From assembly GCF_023952475.1 (NCBI RefSeq), contig NZ_JALHRX010000016.1, forward strand, positions 62,001 to 126,000: a DNA stretch of 64,000 bases. The letters run 5' to 3'. Position numbers and translations under genes: made by a program. Below are positions 43,136 to 51,493 of the stretch, piece after piece. Position 1 is the first letter of the stretch. Every line of letters starts with the position of its first letter. Source of the DNA: Cupriavidus sp. WGlv3. GTDB taxonomy: Bacteria > Pseudomonadota > Gammaproteobacteria > Burkholderiales > Burkholderiaceae. The notes below the pieces were generated by a model. The model did no database searches. It saw nothing but the letters and a program-made list of their open reading frames with translations, and had not been told where the DNA came from.

Positions 43136-43174
43136 AAAAAACGGGGCCGCTTGGCCCCCCATGGGCCCCGTTTT
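43136..43174. terminator. intrinsic terminator downstream of the Bug gene
   Basis: An 11-bp stem (AAAACGGGGCC / GGCCCCGTTTT) encloses a 15-base loop that can itself pair. Six Ts follow on the minus strand. It lies 31 bp after the Bug gene stop. Confidence 0.8.
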
Positions 43175-43204
43175 CCATGCATGGGAGCTCGCGCCGCCCC
43201 GTTT

Positions 43205-44170
43205 TTACTCTGGCTGTATATTCGCCGCCTTGATGATGCGGCCCCACTTGCCAGACTCCTGCGACTGGAACTTCGCCAGTTCCGCGGGCGTGCTGGTGAA
43301 GACCTCCGTGCCGCTCGACTTGTAGAAGCCGGCGGCGCTCTCGCTGCGTGCGGCCTTCACCATCATCGCGTTGAGTTTGGCCACCACCGGCTGCGGCGTC
43401 CCCGCGGGCGCGTAGGCGGCGAACCAGTAGCTCATCTCGTAACCCTTGACGCCGGCCTCATCGATGGTCGGCACTTCCGGCGCCAGCGGCGAGCGGGCCT
43501 TGCCCGACACGCCCAGCGCGCGCAGCTTGCCGCTCTTGACCTGCGGCAGGCCGGTGGCGGTGTCGGTGATCATCATCTGGATCTGGTTGCCGAGCAGGTC
43601 GGTGATGGCGAGCGGGTTGCTCTTGTACGGCACGTGCAGCAGCTGCACCTGCGCCATCTGCTGGAACAGCTCGCCGGCAATGCGCGACGACGAGCTGCCG
43701 CTGCCGAAGCTGAGCTTGCCCGGCTGCTGCCGTGCCAGCGCGATGAACTCGCCCACGGTCTTGGCCGGCACCTGCGGATTGACCACCATGATCTGGCCGC
43801 CGCGTCCCAGCGCGGTGATGGGCGCGTAGTCCTTGACCGGGTCGTAGGGCAGCTTCTTGAACAGGTGCTCGTTGGCCGCATGCGTGGTGTTGGTGCTGAT
43901 CAGCACGGTATAGCCGTCCGGCGCCGCCTTGGCCACGTCGGACGCGGCGATAAAGCCGTTGGCGCCGGGCTTGTTGTCGACCACCACGGTGACCTTGCTG
44001 TCCACCGTGATGGCCTGGCCGATGGCGCGCGCGAGCTGGTCGGTGGCGCTGCCCGCGGCAAACGGCACCACGAAGCGGATCGGCTTGTCGGGAAACTCGG
44101 CCCAGGCCTGGCCCGCGGGCAGGATCAGCGCGAGCGCGGCAACGGCCAGTGGCTTGAAGAGCGGATGCAT
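43205..44170 (-). CDS. TctC/Bug-family periplasmic binding protein
   Basis: This 321-residue protein has a Sec signal peptide (residues 1-24, ending AWA) and the Bug blocks FPDKPIRFVVPFAAGSATDQ, VVDNKPGANGFIAASDVA, DGYTVLISTNTTHAAN and PEVPTIDEAGVKGY. It probably binds an organic acid. It lies 42 bp downstream of the small AtuA-like gene and is in the same minus-strand set as the DUF1446 gene, which suggests that they act on the same substrate. AGGAGA precedes the ATG at 44170. No TctA/B genes are nearby. Confidence 0.93.
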   Translation of the reverse strand: MHPLFKPLAVAALALILPAGQAWAEFPDKPIRFVVPFAAGSATDQLARAIGQAITVDSKVTVVVDNKPGANGFIAASDVAKAAPDGYTVLISTNTTHAANEHLFKKLPYDPVKDYAPITALGRGGQIMVVNPQVPAKTVGEFIALARQQPGKLSFGSGSSSSRIAGELFQQMAQVQLLHVPYKSNPLAITDLLGNQIQMMITDTATGLPQVKSGKLRALGVSGKARSPLAPEVPTIDEAGVKGYEMSYWFAAYAPAGTPQPVVAKLNAMMVKAARSESAAGFYKSSGTEVFTSTPAELAKFQSQESGKWGRIIKAANIQPE

Positions 44171-44212
44171 GTGAGGTCTCCTGTTGAAATCGTTATCGGT
44201 GAAGGCAAGGGT

Positions 44213-44566
44213 TCAAGGGTGGTCCGAAACCCCCGGCGCGGGCCGCGGCGGCAGCGGGATCTCGAGCTGCAGCAGGCGGAACGACAGCGCCTTGCCGTGG
44301 GTGTCGAGGTTGAGCGCATCGTTGACGCCGCCATCGAGCACGCCGTCGAGCACGAAATTCATCGCGTGCAGCGACGGCACCAGGTAGCGCGTGACCGCCG
44401 CGGGCCGGCGCTCGCGAAACAGATCGCGCACCGCGTCTTCGGTCACGTGCGCGACCAGGTGGTCGAAGTCGCGCGGGTCATAGGCGATCACGCTGATGTT
44501 GGAACGGTCGCCCTTGTCGCCGGTGCGGCCATGGGCGAACTGGTAGAGCGCGGCGGTGGCGGTCAT
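44213..44566 (-). CDS. AtuA-related small protein (DUF4387-like)
   Basis: This 117-residue protein starts ALYQFAHGRTGDKGDRSNISV, the hallmark of the small domain found at the C-terminus of AtuA-type proteins or as a separate partner. It is 10 bp after the DUF1446 gene, so the pair forms a split AtuA. In Pseudomonas AtuA belongs to acyclic terpene use; here the substrate is unknown. GAGGAGA precedes the ATG at 44566. Confidence 0.85.
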   Translation of the reverse strand: MTATAALYQFAHGRTGDKGDRSNISVIAYDPRDFDHLVAHVTEDAVRDLFRERRPAAVTRYLVPSLHAMNFVLDGVLDGGVNDALNLDTHGKALSFRLLQLEIPLPPRPAPGVSDHP

Positions 44567-44576
44567 GGCGGTCTCC

Positions 44577-45938
44577 TCAGTCGATGAAGGTAAAGGTGGG
44601 CGTGACCGCGGCGCGTGGCACCAGGCACGACACCGCGTTCAGCCGCGCGCGCTGCGCCGTGCGCACGCCGCCGCCGCCGGCGGGGCCGCAGGTATAGAGC
44701 GCGTTGACCTCGCGTTGCAGCGCCTGCGCCACCGCCAGGTCGTCATGCGCCAGCGCGGCACGCAGGCGCACGTCCTGCGCCTGCGCCTCGTGCGGCTGGG
44801 GCTGCGCCAGCATGGCGCCGGCATCGTCGGCGAGCACGCTGAGCACGCCGATCAGGTCGAAGCGGATCGGCGCGTCGTGGCCCAGCATGCGCATGCGCCG
44901 GCGCAGGATGTCGGCGGCCAGCCGCGCGCGCGCCGCGGCGTTGGGGCCGGCGTAGGAGATCTCGCCCTCGGCCAGCCAGCCGCCGTGGCTGAACACATTG
45001 GCCTTGAGCTGCGCCGGGCGCGGGTGGCCGCGCACGTTGCGCACGGACACGCGGTCCGGGCCCAGCTGCGCCACGGTGACGGCGCCGATGTCGGCCACCA
45101 CGTCCGGCGTCAGGTAGGCGCACGGGTCATGCACCTCGTACAGCAGCTGCTCCTTGACCGTGCGCAGGTCGACGCAGCCGCCGGTGTCGGCGGCCTTGAA
45201 GATCTCGATGCCGCCGTCGGCATCGAGCTGCGCGATCGGGAAGCCCAGCGCGTGCACGTCCGGCACCTCCTTGCGGCCCGGATCGGCAAAGTAGCCGCCG
45301 GTGACCTGCGCCCCGCATTCGAGCAGGTGCCCGGCCATGGTGGCGGCGGCAAGCCGGTCCCAGTCGTCCCAGGCCCAGCCGAAGTGCGCCATCGCCGGCC
45401 CCAGCGCCAGCGCCGGGTCGGCCACGCGCCCGCACACCACCACGTCGGCGCCGGCGGCAAGTGCGTCGGCGATGCCCTGCGCGCCGATATAGGCGTTGGC
45501 GCAGACAAAGCGTTCGGCGTCGAAGGCGTCGCCGAGGATGCCGTGCAGGCGCGCGCGCCCGGCCGCGTCGGTCAGGTCATCGCCCTCGACCACTGCGACG
45601 CGTGGCGCGGCCAGGCCCAGTTCGCTGGCGAGTTGCAGCACGCGCCGCGCCGCGGCGCGCGGATTGGCGGCGCCAAAATTGCCGACGATGGCAATGCGGT
45701 GCTGCAGGCACAGGCCCAGCACTGGCGCCAGCAGCGCATCGAGCAGCGGCTCGTAGCCCTGCGCGGGATCGTTGCGCCGCGCCAGCTGCGCCAGCGCCAG
45801 CGTGCGCTCGGCCAGGGTCTCGAAAATCAGCGCGGCCGGCTGCGCCGCGGCGATCAGCGTGCGCACCACCGGCAGCGCGGCGTCGGTACGGTCGCCGGAG
45901 AAACCGGCGCCGGAGCCGATCAGCAAGGGAGCAGTCAT
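44577..45938 (-). CDS. acyclic terpene utilisation AtuA-family (DUF1446) protein
   Basis: This 453-residue cytoplasmic protein matches the DUF1446/AtuA family: IGSGAGFSGDRTDAAL at the start, GNFGAANPRAAARRV, ANAYIGAQGIADAL, VVCGRVADPALALGP, the FGWAWDDWDRLAAAT block, the ECGAQVTGGYFADPG block and a C-terminal YTCGPAGGGGVRT. The family's reaction is not firmly settled; it accompanies catabolic CoA pathways. It is the first gene of a DUF1446-small AtuA-Bug set, divergent from a LysR gene that probably controls it. Confidence 0.88.
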   Translation of the reverse strand: MTAPLLIGSGAGFSGDRTDAALPVVRTLIAAAQPAALIFETLAERTLALAQLARRNDPAQGYEPLLDALLAPVLGLCLQHRIAIVGNFGAANPRAAARRVLQLASELGLAAPRVAVVEGDDLTDAAGRARLHGILGDAFDAERFVCANAYIGAQGIADALAAGADVVVCGRVADPALALGPAMAHFGWAWDDWDRLAAATMAGHLLECGAQVTGGYFADPGRKEVPDVHALGFPIAQLDADGGIEIFKAADTGGCVDLRTVKEQLLYEVHDPCAYLTPDVVADIGAVTVAQLGPDRVSVRNVRGHPRPAQLKANVFSHGGWLAEGEISYAGPNAAARARLAADILRRRMRMLGHDAPIRFDLIGVLSVLADDAGAMLAQPQPHEAQAQDVRLRAALAHDDLAVAQALQREVNALYTCGPAGGGGVRTAQRARLNAVSCLVPRAAVTPTFTFID

Positions 45939-46002
45939 GGTCGGGGAGGCAGGGTTGGGAGGTCGATCCCATTCTAGGGCGCGCGGGCCCAGCCAAAAAA
46001 CG

Positions 46003-46019
46003 GATTATTTGGATTAATC
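46003..46019. promoter_or_regulatory. candidate LysR operator between the AtuA set and its LysR gene
   Basis: GATTA-n7-TAATC is a 17-base dyad containing the LysR T-n11-A core (ATTA-n7-TAAT). It lies in the only AT-rich stretch of the 112-bp divergent spacer, 32 bp before the LysR start and 65 bp before the DUF1446 start. Confidence 0.55.
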
Positions 46020-46050
46020 TATCGACTTCCCGGATATATCCGCTGGCGCC

Positions 46051-46956
46051 ATGAACCTGTCGGTGAAACATCTCCGCGCCTTCGTGGCGCTGGCCACCTA
46101 TCGCAATTTCACGCGCGCGGCGCGCGCCTGCCACCTGTCGCAGTCGGCCTTCAGCGCGCTGGTGCAGACGCTGGAAGAGCAGGCCGGCAGCCGGCTGTTC
46201 GAACGCACCACGCGCCATGTGGAACTGAGCACCGACGGCGTGCGCTTCGAGCAGACCGCGCGCCGGCTGCTGGCCGACTTCGAGACCGCGTTCGAAGACC
46301 TGCGCGCGCACGCGGAGCGGCGCAAGGGGCGGGTGTCGATCGCGGCGCTGCCCTCGCTCGCCGGGGGCGACCTGCCGCCGCTGCTGGCGCAGTTCCGCGC
46401 GCGCTATCCGGGCATCGTGCTGGAACTGTTCGACCAGCTTGCCGATGGCTGCATCGAGCTGGTGCGGCAGGGCCGCGCCGACTTCGCGCTGGCACCGGCG
46501 CCGGCGCAGGACGACGACCTGCGCGTCGAGCCGCTGGTGCGCGACACCTTCCACCTGGTGTGCCCGGCGGACCATGCGCTGGCGCGCAAGCGCCGCATCA
46601 CGCCGGAGATGCTGGCCGGGCAGCCGTTCATCCAGCTGTCGCGCACCACCAGCGTGCGCCAGCACCTGGACGCCGCGCTGCATCCGTTGCGGCTGGCCAG
46701 CGTGATGGAGGTGGAGCACCTCGCGACCGTGGCCGCGCTGGTGCAGGCAGGCCTGGGCATCAGCGCGGTGCCGTCGCTGGCGCTGTTCCAGTTCCGCCGC
46801 GAAGGGCTGGCGATCCGGCCGCTGCAGCTGCCGTCGCTGGTGCGCGATATCTGCCTGGTGCGGCTCAAGGACCGCGGCGATTCGGCGGCGGCCGCCGCGA
46901 TGATCGAGGCCCTGCAGGCGTTCTACCGCGGCGGCAAGGCACCGGCGCGGCGCTGA
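46051..46956 (+). CDS. LysR-family transcriptional regulator of the AtuA set
   Basis: This 301-residue regulator has the HTH NFTRAARACHLSQSAFSALV (residues about 19-38) and an effector domain from about 92. Divergent placement and the dyad at 46003 make the DUF1446/Bug set the likely target. The end is ordinary. A copy of the dispersed repeat follows 30 bp after the stop. Confidence 0.92.
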   Translation: MNLSVKHLRAFVALATYRNFTRAARACHLSQSAFSALVQTLEEQAGSRLFERTTRHVELSTDGVRFEQTARRLLADFETAFEDLRAHAERRKGRVSIAALPSLAGGDLPPLLAQFRARYPGIVLELFDQLADGCIELVRQGRADFALAPAPAQDDDLRVEPLVRDTFHLVCPADHALARKRRITPEMLAGQPFIQLSRTTSVRQHLDAALHPLRLASVMEVEHLATVAALVQAGLGISAVPSLALFQFRREGLAIRPLQLPSLVRDICLVRLKDRGDSAAAAAMIEALQAFYRGGKAPARR

Positions 46957-46985
46957 ATCGCACGCTGAACCGCACCCCGGACCGG

Positions 46986-47007
46986 CACGCAGAATTGGGT
47001 ACGCTTT
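46986..47007 (+). repeat. dispersed 22-bp intergenic repeat, copy E
   Basis: CACGCAGAATTGGGTACGCT followed by TT, identical over the unit to copy B at 34102, 12.9 kb away. It lies between convergent LysR and SDR genes. Confidence 0.75.
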
Positions 47008-47031
47008 GGGAAGAAGACGCCGTGCGGCGCC

Positions 47032-47823
47032 TCAGAAGTGCCCGAGATAGCCGCCGTCGACCGCCAGCACCTGCCCGGTGACGTACGACGCCGCCGGCGA
47101 TGCCAGGAACACCACCGCGCCCGCCACCTCCTGCGGCTGGCCCCAGCGGCCCAGCGAGGTGCGCTGGCGCAGCCACGCGGCCACGCTCTCGTCCTCGACC
47201 ATGGGCTGGTTCGGCTCGGTGGCGAAGTAGCCGGGGGCGATCGCATTGACGGTGACGCCGTGGCGGCCCAGGTCAGCGGCCATGGCACGCGTGAGCGCGT
47301 CCAGGCCGCCCTTGGTGGCGGGATAGAGCACGTCGCCGGCGCGCGCCACCTGGCCCGCGATCGAGCTGACATTGACAATGCGCCCGTAGCCGCCCTGGCG
47401 CATGCGCTGCGCGGCCAGGCGGCACAGCGCGTAGGGCGCCACCAGGTTGGTCTCGAGCATGGCGCGCAGGTCGCCGGCATCGAGCTGCGCCATATTGCTG
47501 CGGTTGCGCGCGCCGGCGTTGTTCACCAGGATGTCGAGCCGGCCATGCTCGGCATCGATGCGGTCGAAGGCGGCCGCCACGGCGGCCTCGTCGGTGATGT
47601 CGAGCACCAGCGCCCCGGCGCTGCCGCCGCGCGCCGCCAGCGTGGCGACGGCCTCGTGCACGCGCGGCGCATTGCGGGCCACCACCAGCACATGGGCACC
47701 GGCATCGGCCAGCCCGGCGGCGATCGCCAGGCCCAGGCCCTGCGCGCCGCCGGTCACCAGTGCCACGCGCCCGTGCAGCGCGAATGGGGTACGGGAATCG
47801 GGGGATGGGATAGGAGTAGCCAT
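47032..47823 (-). CDS. short-chain dehydrogenase/reductase, gluconate-5-dehydrogenase-like
   Basis: This 263-residue NAD(P)-dependent enzyme has TGGAQGLG (residues about 25-32), NNAG near 100, VSSIAGQ with the active Ser near 148, catalytic YPATK near 164 and PGYFATEPNQP, an end typical of the gluconate 5-dehydrogenase/2-deoxy-D-gluconate side of the SDRs. The ATG at 47823 follows TAGGAG-type bases poorly spaced on the other strand; the start is set by family length. Single gene, convergent with the LysR. Confidence 0.88.
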   Translation of the reverse strand: MATPIPSPDSRTPFALHGRVALVTGGAQGLGLAIAAGLADAGAHVLVVARNAPRVHEAVATLAARGGSAGALVLDITDEAAVAAAFDRIDAEHGRLDILVNNAGARNRSNMAQLDAGDLRAMLETNLVAPYALCRLAAQRMRQGGYGRIVNVSSIAGQVARAGDVLYPATKGGLDALTRAMAADLGRHGVTVNAIAPGYFATEPNQPMVEDESVAAWLRQRTSLGRWGQPQEVAGAVVFLASPAASYVTGQVLAVDGGYLGHF

Positions 47824-47870
47824 GCGGGCGACTATACCGCAGCAGCGTGCTGCCACACCGTGGCCGCGCG

Positions 47871-49007
47871 CTAGCGGATCAGCTTGCCGGTGGACGACAC
47901 GATCGACATCTCCACGAACGACGAGCCGGTGTGGCGCGCGGCGCTGTAGCTGATCAGGATCCCGCCGAGGTCGTAGTCGCGCATGCCCTCCAGCGCCGCG
48001 ACCAACCGCTCGCGGGTCAGGTCGGGGCCGGCGCGGCGCAGGCCTTCGACCAGCACCTTGGCCGACATGAAGCCCTCCATGCCGGCGTTGGACAGCTCCA
48101 CGCCCTGCTGCTTCGCCAGGCTGCGGTATTCGCTGGCCAGTGTCATCTGGCTGGAGTTGGTGCCCGGCACCACCTGCGTGATGATCAGGCCGCGCGCGTC
48201 GTCGCCGAGCTCGCGGATAAAGGCATCGGCGGCGTTGTTTGACAGCGTGACGAACTGCGCCTCGCTGCCGGCGCGGCGCAACTCGCGGATGACGCGCGCC
48301 GCCTCCGAGCCCGAGCCGATCACCAGCACCGCCTGCGGGTTGGCCTTGTGCATCGCCGCCACGCCCTGGCTGATGTCGCCCATGGGCCGGGCGAAGTTGA
48401 CCGTCGCCGCGGGCTGCACGCCGCGCGCCTGCAGCGCGGTGCTGTAGCCTTCCAGCACGTCCCGGCCGAAGCCGTCGTTGGCGTAGAAGATGCCGATACG
48501 GCTCATCCCCGACGTCGCCAGGTGGTTGATCGCGCGCGCTACTTCGTCCTGGTACTTGGCGCGCACGTTGAACACGTAGCGGTTCACCGGCCGGTGCAGC
48601 GTGATGGCGCCGGTTAGCGGCGCGATCAGCGGCACCTTCTGCGCGGCGACGATGGGCAGGATGCTTTCGTTCTGCGGCGTGCCGCGCACCATGAACAGCG
48701 CGAACACCTTGTCTTCGTCGAGCAGCTTGCGCACGTTGTCGGGGGTGCGCTTGGCATCGAAGCCGTCATCGTAGGTGACCAGCTCGATGCGCCGGCCGGC
48801 GACGCCGCCGCTGGCGTTGACCGTGCGCAGGTACACCTGCGCACCGGCGATCTGCTCCTTGACCGAGCCCGCCACCGGCCCCGTGACGCCGGCCGACTGG
48901 CCGATGCGGATGGTGTTGCGGGTCACGCCCGGTTCCGCCTGGGCGGCCTGCGCGGCCCATCCCAGCGTGGCGGCCAGCAGGCCGCACGCGATCCATTTCG
49001 CCTTCAT
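47871..49007 (-). CDS. branched-chain-amino-acid-type ABC periplasmic binding protein (orphan)
   Basis: This 378-residue protein has a Sec signal peptide (residues 1-24, ending AQA) and a type I periplasmic-binding fold of the LivK class: IRIGQSAGVTGPVAGSV near 34, GGVAGRRIELVTYDDGFD near 67, VPLIAPLTGA and IGIFYANDGFGRDVLEGY. No Liv permease or ATPase is near, so it is an orphan that may serve a transporter elsewhere or a sensor. GAGGGG precedes the ATG at 49007. Confidence 0.92.
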   Translation of the reverse strand: MKAKWIACGLLAATLGWAAQAAQAEPGVTRNTIRIGQSAGVTGPVAGSVKEQIAGAQVYLRTVNASGGVAGRRIELVTYDDGFDAKRTPDNVRKLLDEDKVFALFMVRGTPQNESILPIVAAQKVPLIAPLTGAITLHRPVNRYVFNVRAKYQDEVARAINHLATSGMSRIGIFYANDGFGRDVLEGYSTALQARGVQPAATVNFARPMGDISQGVAAMHKANPQAVLVIGSGSEAARVIRELRRAGSEAQFVTLSNNAADAFIRELGDDARGLIITQVVPGTNSSQMTLASEYRSLAKQQGVELSNAGMEGFMSAKVLVEGLRRAGPDLTRERLVAALEGMRDYDLGGILISYSAARHTGSSFVEMSIVSSTGKLIR

Positions 49008-49148
49008 TGTCTCGACCCCTCCGCCTGGACGGCTGCTTTGGTTATTTTGTCGCGACGCGGCGGGCAGAGCCCGCGCGCCGTCACGCAAGGTACCGCATGC
49101 GTCCGGCGTGGGCAAACGGGGAAAACAGGGGGTGTTGCAGCGGCATCA

Positions 49149-49174
49149 CACCGGAACCGGGAACGGTTCCGGTG
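49149..49174. terminator. perfect hairpin upstream of the orphan binding-protein gene
   Basis: CACCGGAACC and GGTTCCGGTG pair perfectly around GGGAAC. It lies 103 bp after the DUF1269-like gene stop (minus strand) and has no T-run. It may end that transcript or act as a regulator site. Confidence 0.45.
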
Positions 49175-49276
49175 CGGCCCGAAGCGCGCGGCAGGTAGCG
49201 CGCCGGAGCGCGCCGCGCGGGCGCGCGCAGAGAGACATGCGGCGCCACGTGGCGCCAGGGGGCGGCAGGCGCCCGA

Positions 49277-49789
49277 TCAGGGGAACGCCGGAATGGCCGG
49301 ATCGACGCCGGCGAAGCTGGCTTCCGGATGCGCGTTGCGCAGCAGGGTTTCGACTTCCTCGACGCGGCTGCGCGGTACGTCGACCATCAGCAGGATCTTG
49401 CCCGCCTCGATGTCTTTCTCGAACGCGCGCAGCCGGCTGTTGGGCGCCGAACTGCCAATCATGCTTGCTGCCCAGGCCCCGAACACCGCGCCCAGCACCG
49501 CCAGCACGCCGACCAGCCCCCACTGCGGGGTGTCGCTGACGATCGGGAACATCGCCACCACCACGCCGGCCACCACGCCCACGCCGCCGCCGACCATCAG
49601 GCCCATTTCGGCCGCGTGGACGATGTCGGACGTCTGGAACAGGTTGGCTTCATGCAGGCCGGTCATGTCGGCACCGTCGCGCGCCACGAAGTGGATGTGG
49701 CGGTTCTCGACGCGGGCCAGCAGCAGGTCATCCATGGTGCGTCGGGCACTCGCCAGGTCGGGCAACAACCAGAAGATGCGTTTGCGCAT
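49277..49789 (-). CDS. DUF1269-like membrane protein
   Basis: This 170-residue protein has a soluble N-terminal domain (residues 1-62, starting MRKRIFWLLPDLASARRTMDD) then two Gly/Val-rich membrane segments (about 65-85 and 92-112), and a soluble ferredoxin-like C-terminal domain (KILLMVDVPRSRVEEVETLL). The pattern matches DUF1269-type stress-linked membrane proteins. AAGGAGAGA precedes the ATG at 49789. It is downstream of, and co-oriented with, the beta-barrel gene but 199 bp away. Confidence 0.8.
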   Translation of the reverse strand: MRKRIFWLLPDLASARRTMDDLLLARVENRHIHFVARDGADMTGLHEANLFQTSDIVHAAEMGLMVGGGVGVVAGVVVAMFPIVSDTPQWGLVGVLAVLGAVFGAWAASMIGSSAPNSRLRAFEKDIEAGKILLMVDVPRSRVEEVETLLRNAHPEASFAGVDPAIPAFP

Positions 49790-49988
49790 GTCTCTCTCCT
49801 TGTTCAGGCCGCACCACCGGTGAGGTTGAGGCTGGTCGGAAAGTACCGCTGGCGGCGCGGGGTTATTTCTTTGTACGCCGTTCATGGGGCCAGCGCAAGG
49901 CGCGTTTCGGCGCTGGCGCACGGTGCCGGCGGATGTGATGCGCACGCGTGTCCCGGGCGGGGCACGCGTCACGTCTGCATCATGGCCA

Positions 49989-51419
49989 TCAGAAAGTGAT
50001 CGGCAGGCGCACATTGACCTGCAGGTCGGGCGTGTCGCGCGTCAGCCCCGCGCCTACCGACAGGTTGAGCGTATAGCGGTCGTTGAAGCGGTACGAGTAC
50101 CCCACCAGCAAAGTGCCCTGGGTCACGCGCACCGAGCCGGGCACGGTCATGCCGTTTTGCTTGGTCGGCCAGATGATGGCCTGGTCGTAGCCGATGCTGA
50201 ACGACGCCTTCTCGTTGAGCGACAGCCCCATGCCGAAGCTGAACTCGAAGATATCCCCCGGCGCGATCTTGCCCAGGTTCTCCTTCTCGCCGTTCAGCAC
50301 GGTGCGGCTGACGTTGTCGCGCGCAAAGTTGTGCAGGTAGCTGAAGGTGCCGAAGAACACCGCCGGATCGGTCGGCAGCAGCCAGGTGATGCCGGGCTGG
50401 ATCGCCTGGAAGCCGGTGCCGATGGGCAGCCCCAGCGGCAGGCCGGTGCCCGTGGTATTGCCCACGCAGCGCGTCACGCAATCGGTCACCACCTCGAACG
50501 GGTCCTTGCCGGTGTTGGACTTGTAGCGCAGCCAGCCGACGAAGTACGGGATGCGCTCATTGCCGTAGTTGAGCTGGTAGCGCACCGTGGCCTCGACATC
50601 GCCCAGGCCCTTGCCGCTGGAGTTGAACACGTTGTCGACGGCGGTGCCGGTGAACACCTCGCGGCTGATGGTCGAGCCCGAGGTCTGCACGTACGGCACC
50701 TTGGCCTCGATCTCGAACCGCTTGGTGACGCCGTAGCGCAGCGCGATCGATTCGATATAGGTCGAGGTCTTGACCTCGCGTACATCGATCAGCCCGATCA
50801 GGATGGCCGGGATGATCGAGTAGCCGACCAGCGCGACGCGGTTGTTCGATGAGTAGCCGTACTGGAAGCCCGGCTCCACCACAAGCTTGCCCTCGGCGGT
50901 GAGCACCCCGGGCTGGTCGATCAGCGGTGCCACCTCGGGCGGGCGCCGGTCGCTCTCGGGCGGCCGCCCCACGGGCTCTTCCACGGCCACCGTCTGCGGG
51001 CTGGCCGATTCGCCCTGCTGCGCCCCGGGCTGCGGTCCCTGGGCCATCACCTGTTGTGGACTGTTGGCCAGACCCGGCGCGCCCTGGGTGGCGCTGGCGG
51101 CCGCTGCCGCGGTGGCGGCATTGGTGGCGTTGTCGGCCGGCATCACGCCGGGCCCGGAGCGCTGTCCGCCGCGCTTGGCGGCCAGCACCTCGGTGCCGAT
51201 CACGCTGCGCAGTTCGCGGATCACTGCCTCCTGCTCGGCCAGCGCGCGCTTCATGGCATCGAGCTGGCTGGCCTGGTCGGCGAGTTCCCTCTGCAGTGAT
51301 TCCAGTCCGGCCGCGGGTGGCCCCGCCTCCGGCGGCGTCTGGGCTTGCGCCAGTCCGCCGAGCAACAGCAACGTCGAGCATCCCGCATTGCGGATGCCCT
51401 GCATCGACCGCTTCTTCAT
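49989..51419 (-). CDS. outer-membrane beta-barrel with N-terminal coiled coil (FapF-like exporter candidate)
   Basis: This 476-residue protein has a signal peptide (residues about 1-27, ending AQA). A predicted coiled coil follows (about 38-80, ESLQRELADQASQLDAMKRA and onward), then an Ala/Gln/Pro low-complexity linker (85-160). About 310 residues of alternating beta strands end in LPITF, an outer-membrane sorting end. The barrel resembles the phenol-pathway (MetA-like) outer-membrane family by pattern. FapF, the amyloid secretion pore, has the same plan of coiled coil plus barrel. It is the last gene of the C39 cluster, so I infer an export role. The ATG at 51419 follows GAGGAA; a GTG just upstream is also in frame. 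Confidence 0.75.
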   Translation of the reverse strand: MKKRSMQGIRNAGCSTLLLLGGLAQAQTPPEAGPPAAGLESLQRELADQASQLDAMKRALAEQEAVIRELRSVIGTEVLAAKRGGQRSGPGVMPADNATNAATAAAAASATQGAPGLANSPQQVMAQGPQPGAQQGESASPQTVAVEEPVGRPPESDRRPPEVAPLIDQPGVLTAEGKLVVEPGFQYGYSSNNRVALVGYSIIPAILIGLIDVREVKTSTYIESIALRYGVTKRFEIEAKVPYVQTSGSTISREVFTGTAVDNVFNSSGKGLGDVEATVRYQLNYGNERIPYFVGWLRYKSNTGKDPFEVVTDCVTRCVGNTTGTGLPLGLPIGTGFQAIQPGITWLLPTDPAVFFGTFSYLHNFARDNVSRTVLNGEKENLGKIAPGDIFEFSFGMGLSLNEKASFSIGYDQAIIWPTKQNGMTVPGSVRVTQGTLLVGYSYRFNDRYTLNLSVGAGLTRDTPDLQVNVRLPITF

Positions 51420-51493
51420 CACGTCTTCCTCCCCCGGACGGCAGGCTGTTCTGCAGGAGCCTGCGACCTGTACTGCCGCTACCTCGCTAGCGG

